Below, piece by piece: positions 58,840-64,000 of a stretch of 64,000 nt of DNA. The stretch is from assembly GCF_006376675.1 (NCBI RefSeq), contig NZ_VEWK01000004.1:62001-126000 (forward strand). The letters are read 5' to 3'. Source of the stretch: Brucella pecoris (lineage in GTDB: Bacteria; Pseudomonadota; Alphaproteobacteria; Rhizobiales; Rhizobiaceae). The translations under genes and the position numbers were made by a program. The stretch's first letter is position 1, and the number at the start of each line of letters is the position of its first letter. The notes under the pieces were generated by a model. That model was not told the origin of the DNA. It worked only from the letters and a program-made list of their open reading frames with translations, and made no database searches.

Positions 58840-60753
58840 TTATCGTCTGCCAGCCCGTCGCCTGCCCTTGCCCGACGCCGCAGCACCCTGTTCCTCGAAC
58901 AGCGAGGCAAGTTGCTCCGTCATGGCGCCGGCCAGCTCTTCCGCATCGACAATCGTGACGGCACGCTGATAATAGCGCGTGACATCATGGCCGATACCGA
59001 TGGCAATCAGTTCCACGGGAGAGCGCGTTTCGATTTCCTCGATCACAGCGCGCAGGTGACGCTCAAGGTAATTCCCCGGATTGACGGAAAGCGTCGAGTC
59101 GTCGACTGGCGCGCCATCCGAAATCATCATCAGGATCTTGCGCTGTTCAGGACGCGCCAGCAGCCGCTGATGCGCCCAGATCAGCGCTTCGCCGTCGATG
59201 TTTTCCTTGAGCAGACCTTCGCGCATCATCAGGCCGAGATTGCGCCGTGAACGACGCCATGGCGCATCGGCGCTCTTGTAGACGATGTGGCGCAGATCAT
59301 TGAGGCGACCCGGATTGGCAGGCTTGCCGCGCCCAAGCCACGCTTCGCGCGACTGGCCGCCCTTCCATGCCTTGGTGGTAAAGCCCAGAATCTCCACCTT
59401 CACGCCACAGCGTTCCAGCGTACGGGCGAGAATATCCGCGCAGGTCGCGGCAACCGTGATCGGACGACCGCGCATGGAGCCGGAATTGTCCAGCACCAGC
59501 GTCACGACCGTATCGCGGAAATCCGTATCGCGCTCCTGCTTGTAGGAAAGCGGCTGTGTCGGATCGATGACGATGCGCACAAGACGGGCCGAATCGAGAT
59601 AGCCCTCTTCCAGATCGAAATCCCAGGAGCGATTCTGCTGCGCCATCAGGCGGCGCTGCAAGCGGTTGGCCAGACGCCCGACCACGCCCTGCAGATTGGC
59701 AAGCTGCTTGTCGAGGAAGCCACGCAGGCGGTCGAGTTCCGCCTCGTCGCAAAGATCGGTCGCCTCGACCTCTTCGTCAAACTCGCGCGCGAAGACCTTG
59801 TAATCGACATGCTCGGAAAAATTAGCGAAAGGCTGGTTTGGACGGCGTGTATCGCCCGGCGTTTCCGCGTCGATATCGTCGCTGTCGTCCATTTCATCGG
59901 CGGAAGCATCGGCGGCATCCATCTCGCCCTGCTCGCCTTCATCACTCGAACTGTCGGATTCCTCGCTCTCGGCGGAATCGGAACCTTCCTGGCTCTCGTC
60001 GCCGCCTTCCTCGTTTTCGTCGGAATCCGGCGTCTGCTCGTCATTCTGCTCTTCGTCGTCGCTCGGCTCTTCCTGCGACAGCTCTTCCGCCATGTCCATC
60101 GAGGCGAGCATGTCGCGCACCGTGCGCGCAAAAGCCTGCTGATCGTCGAGATTATCGCCAAGCCGCGCAATGTCGGCTGCCGCCTTCTGCTCGATCCAAT
60201 CGCGCCACAGTTCGAGCACCTGCCCCGCTTCCGCAGGTGCAGCCCGCCCGGTCAGCTTTTCGCGCAGCAGAAGCGACACGGCTTCCTCGAGCGGCGCATC
60301 TTCCTTGGCCGTCACGGCAGCAAAATTGGCGCGGCTATATTTATCGGCCAGCATGGTGGAAAGATTGTCCGCCATGCCGGACATGGCGCGGGCGCCGATG
60401 GCTTCCACACGCGCCTGCTCGACTGCGTCGTAAATCGCGCGCGCCTGCTTTCCTTCCGGGGCGAAGCTCGCGTGAATGCGCGGATTATGACGCGCCTGAC
60501 GCAGTGCCATGGAATCGCCGAGGCCGCGTGTGACGGCAATATCATGTGCGGTCGGACGCTTCGGCAGGTCGGGAAGACGAGCGCGATTAGCGCTCAATGC
60601 CGGGCGATCATTGGTAAACGCCACCTCCAGCTCATGCTCGCCGGAAATAGCACGGACGCAAGCCGTTAGAGCACGCTTGAACGGTTCGGAATCCACCGGT
60701 CCCGGTTTACGCTCGCGCGAATTATCGCCTATTCCTGACTTCTGGCCCGACAT
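58840..60753 (-). CDS. cobT: Cobaltochelatase subunit CobT
   Basis: The 637-residue protein has a central very acidic region (Glu/Asp/Ser-rich, about residues 225-300) and a C-terminal von Willebrand A domain with the MIDAS motif [13 protein letters not shown]. Further motifs are [20 protein letters not shown] and [15 protein letters not shown]. CobT works with CobS as the AAA chaperone pair that drives CobN in aerobic cobalamin synthesis. It follows cobS by 104 bases. Confidence 0.95.
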   Translation of the reverse strand: MSGQKSGIGDNSRERKPGPVDSEPFKRALTACVRAISGEHELEVAFTNDRPALSANRARLPDLPKRPTAHDIAVTRGLGDSMALRQARHNPRIHASFAPEGKQARAIYDAVEQARVEAIGARAMSGMADNLSTMLADKYSRANFAAVTAKEDAPLEEAVSLLLREKLTGRAAPAEAGQVLELWRDWIEQKAAADIARLGDNLDDQQAFARTVRDMLASMDMAEELSQEEPSDDEEQNDEQTPDSDENEEGGDESQEGSDSAESEESDSSSDEGEQGEMDAADASADEMDDSDDIDAETPGDTRRPNQPFANFSEHVDYKVFAREFDEEVEATDLCDEAELDRLRGFLDKQLANLQGVVGRLANRLQRRLMAQQNRSWDFDLEEGYLDSARLVRIVIDPTQPLSYKQERDTDFRDTVVTLVLDNSGSMRGRPITVAATCADILARTLERCGVKVEILGFTTKAWKGGQSREAWLGRGKPANPGRLNDLRHIVYKSADAPWRRSRRNLGLMMREGLLKENIDGEALIWAHQRLLARPEQRKILMMISDGAPVDDSTLSVNPGNYLERHLRAVIEEIETRSPVELIAIGIGHDVTRYYQRAVTIVDAEELAGAMTEQLASLFEEQGAAASGKGRRRAGRR

Positions 60754-60857
60754 ATGCCTATCCTGACTTCGCTTTCAAGCAAGGGCGAAGCTGACCGCCC
60801 CCGCATCAGACATTGCTCTGCCGCCGGATAATTATCAGGCGGCAGGCTTCTTCCACA

Positions 60858-61883
<1,026 letters not shown>

Positions 61884-62050
61884 TCAACTTTCATCCGTGG
61901 GCATATTTTCCGGCGAGCCGGACGGTATGCCCCTTCCGTAATTCGTTGCGGGCATCCGTGCTTGCATCCACGCAATCGCGCGGCAGAAGAATGTCCGTTG
62001 GAGCTATCGACGACGGCTCCCATAGTCGGCCTGTCAGGCCCAAACAGGCT

Positions 62051-62680
62051 TTAGCAAAAACCTGCCTGCTTGAGCAATTGATAAGCCTGAATAACATCGC
62101 GGAATCTTTCTTCCGATCCGCGATCACCACCATTCGCATCGGGATGGTGCTGCTTTACCAGCTCTTTATAGCGCGCCTTGATCTTATCGCTAGTCGAATT
62201 TGGTTCAAGACCGAGCGTCGCCAGCGCCTTTATCTCGAGCGTACGCGGTTTGCGCTGGGCCTTCTGACCCGGCGCGTGTCCCTTGGCTTCCTTGAAAAGA
62301 TTGAAGGGATCGCGGATACGGTTGTGATAGGAGGCCGAGCCGGAGCGCATCTTGGCCACATCCGGCGATGTGCGCGGTTTGGCGGTGGAATTCGCAGTCG
62401 TCGACCAGGTCGGGCGATGGCCCGTGATCGCATCCTTCTGGAATTTCGCGATGTCTCCATCGGAAAGACCAGAGAAGTAATTGAAATTTTTGTTATATTC
62501 CCGCACGTGATCAACACAGAAGCGGAAATACTCGCCTTCACGCATGCGTCCGACAGGCGCGCGATGCGTGCCTGGCTTGTCGCATCCGTCCCACTGGCAG
62601 CAAGGCCCCGAAGCCTTCGCTTCTGCGGTCTTCTTGGGCTTGATACGGATACTGTCGAAAAATTTTGAGTTCGTTGTCAT
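62051..62680 (-). CDS. J-domain protein (DnaJ-like)
   Basis: The 209-residue protein carries its J domain at the C-terminus: ALATLGLEPNSTSDKIKARY, then KELVKQHHPDANGGD with the HPD motif. The N-terminal part has CCQWDGC and FCVDHVREYNKNFNYFSGLS, a possible small metal-binding region with Cys and His. It should stimulate an Hsp70. The special client is unknown. It lies 204 bases before cobS on the same strand. Confidence 0.88.
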   Translation of the reverse strand: MTTNSKFFDSIRIKPKKTAEAKASGPCCQWDGCDKPGTHRAPVGRMREGEYFRFCVDHVREYNKNFNYFSGLSDGDIAKFQKDAITGHRPTWSTTANSTAKPRTSPDVAKMRSGSASYHNRIRDPFNLFKEAKGHAPGQKAQRKPRTLEIKALATLGLEPNSTSDKIKARYKELVKQHHPDANGGDRGSEERFRDVIQAYQLLKQAGFC

Positions 62681-62866
62681 CGAATCGAATTATGCGGATT
62701 ATGAGTTGCTGAACAAGAATTGACATTTCGTCCGGTATGGCTTTGAGCCATTTCAACTGGGCGAAATTTTGAAGCAGGTGGCTTTCCTGTGCGGATTTGC
62801 CCCACCTTTTGCCACCGAAGCAGCGTTATATGAGGCACAGCGTCTATATGGGGAGAAGTGGTCCAA

Positions 62867-63181
62867 ATGTCCATTCACAATAGCAAACAAAGCGCAATGG
62901 AAGCCAAACTGACCACGGCTTTCGCTGCCGAACGGCTTGAAGTCATTAATGAAAGCCACCTCCACGCCGGACATCATCACGAAGAACGCGGCCAGCACGA
63001 GGTCTATGACGGAACCGGAGAAACCCATTTCCGCATCCGCATCGTTGCCGAGGCTTTTGCCGGAATGAGTCGCATCGAGCGTCATCGCGCCATCAATGCG
63101 CTTTTGAAGGACGAGCTCGACGGCGGTGTGCACGCATTGGCGCTTGAGCCCTCGGCTCCCGATGAACAGACGCGGCGTTGA
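62867..63181 (+). CDS. bolA: BolA-family protein
   Basis: About 104 residues from ATG 62867 (GGGGAG upstream; a GTG at 62858 is too close to it). It has the BolA class II KH fold pattern: LEVINESHLHAGHHHE with the conserved His, then THFRIRIVAEAFAGMSRIER. BolA proteins work with monothiol glutaredoxins in iron-sulfur handling and morphology control. No glutaredoxin gene is adjacent. It is divergent from the J-domain gene. Confidence 0.92.
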   Translation: MSIHNSKQSAMEAKLTTAFAAERLEVINESHLHAGHHHEERGQHEVYDGTGETHFRIRIVAEAFAGMSRIERHRAINALLKDELDGGVHALALEPSAPDEQTRR

Positions 63182-63732
63182 ATAATTTTCAGATTAGCCT
63201 TTCCCGCCCCAGCCTCGACTTGCCGTCACTGACGGGAGAATGACTAGCCACGTAATCGGATGGGGGAGAGACAATTCCAGAAACGTGTAAAGGCGCCCTC
63301 GCAGGCACCTTTACACTATGGATCGAACTTTACGGAGAAATGAAATTCCCGGAATGAAACCAGTATAAACGAACGAAAGAAGGTTTTATCTCTTCATTAT
63401 AAATAACAAATAGAATAATAATTCACCCGAAGTTTTCGCATCCTAATATAAGCCATACACAATGGCCACAACATGCCATGAATTCTATATAACATTATAC
63501 TTACAATAATTTCAACAATATTTTATTCACGTCTACTGGTTGTTTATTTAGCATATTAGGAATTATTACATTTTTTATTCGTTTTATCTAATAAGAGGCA
63601 CTCGAAAATATTATGAGGAATCTGCAATCGCAAAGCTGCAGGCCAAGGTTTCAGACGAAAAAATAGCTTTGGGAATTCAGAAAAGTATTTGAAAATCAGA
63701 ATGTTAAATAGAATCCTGCAGCGGATTACCCG
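63182..63732. other. Long intergenic region with a hairpin and an AT-rich tail
   Basis: About 550 bases. The first third has normal composition and a strong hairpin (63285-63316). From about 63360 to 63600 it is AT-rich. A short plus-strand coding-like stretch without a start (about 63612-63692) ends in TGA. No complete gene is recognised. Confidence 0.5.
63285..63316. repeat. Strong hairpin without T-run after bolA
   Basis: GTGTAAAGG-c-GCC-loop-GGC-a-CCTTTACAC gives a 13-position stem with one mismatch. It lies about 100 bases beyond the bolA stop. The absence of a T-run argues against a simple terminator on the plus strand. Confidence 0.7.
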
Positions 63733-64000
63733 TTATTGGGGCAGCGCCGTGACAATCGGGGCCGGTTTGCCATCGGCATCGAGCGGTACGATACGCAACC
63801 GTGTCAGCCGGTTCTTTTCCTTCTTCAGGACGGAAAAGCGCTTCCCGTAAAAGGTGAAAGCCTGCTTCACTTCGGGAATGGTCTGGGTCTCATGAATAAC
63901 CAGACCAGCAATCGTGGTTGCCTCCTCATCGGGTAAAGACCAGTCAAGGGCACGGTTGATATCGCGAATCGGCAGCGAGCCGTCGACGATCACTGAACCG
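63733..64000 (-). CDS. C-terminal part of a CNNM/CorC/HlyC-family transporter (cut by right edge)
   Basis: The open frame enters from the right edge and ends at 63733. It reads VDGSLPIRDINRALDWSLPD, ATTIAGLVIHETQTIPEVKQ, then FSVLKKEKNRLTRLRIVPLD. That is the CorC/HlyC C-terminal domain that follows DUF21 and CBS domains in membrane Mg2+/Co2+ exporters or in soluble CorC. Whether this copy has the membrane part cannot be told. Confidence 0.88.
   Translation of the reverse strand, partial: GSVIVDGSLPIRDINRALDWSLPDEEATTIAGLVIHETQTIPEVKQAFTFYGKRFSVLKKEKNRLTRLRIVPLDADGKPAPIVTALPQ

Overview
The window looks like chromosomal DNA of a Brucella/Ochrobactrum-type alphaproteobacterium (order Hyphomicrobiales). 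The evidence is the gene content and order (mdh-sucCDAB-lpdA, sdhCDAB, ftsK-lolA-xthA, cobST, dapF-mtaB-ftsY), an Omp19-type lipoprotein, and about 100-bp palindromic repeats resembling the Brucella Bru-RS elements. The RHS locus at the left end is not something I associate with classical Brucella, so an Ochrobactrum-type lineage is more likely. The assignment rests on recognition only; no database search was made.

Left end (1-7300), accessory DNA: a giant RHS/YD-repeat gene on the minus strand runs off the left edge. Its reading frame is broken by an in-frame TAG near its N-terminus. Upstream of it are a decayed IS630-family transposase, two palindromic small elements, and a very AT-rich patch with two unrecognised small genes, one encoding a secreted protein.

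7300-24900: an ABC-F ATPase; the minus-strand cluster ftsK, lolA, xthA; ammonium transporter amtB with a sigma54-like promoter and no glnK beside it; acyl-CoA thioesterase tesB; a UbiH-type FAD monooxygenase; an OsmC/Ohr peroxidase; a VOC protein; succinate dehydrogenase sdhCDAB; a GNAT acetyltransferase; a small exported protein; and a membrane GGDEF diguanylate cyclase.

24900-33750: leuC and rplS; an NCS1 transporter with two operator-like boxes; the overlapping rimM-trmD-DUF4260 unit; xerC; a TraB/GumN protein; and two small hypothetical genes.

33750-44900, central carbon block: mdh, sucC, sucD, sucA, sucB and lpdA all lie on the minus strand and form the lower TCA arm, with MAPEG, LysE and exported hypothetical genes between sucB and lpdA. 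Together with sdhCDAB the window covers the steps from 2-oxoglutarate to succinyl-CoA, succinate and fumarate, and from malate to oxaloacetate; fumarase is not in the window.

45300-64000: zapE and omp19 (minus), then dapF-mtaB-ftsY-yciB-gloB plus an exported small protein (plus). Next come a Zn/Cd-type P-type ATPase with a divergent MerR regulator and a classical MerR operator, a DUF3108 protein, rpmB, and a YhhQ-type queuosine-precursor transporter with a candidate preQ1-I riboswitch over its start codon. The end holds cobT, cobS, a J-domain protein, bolA, and a CorC/HlyC-type gene cut by the right edge. No tRNA, rRNA or CRISPR array was seen.
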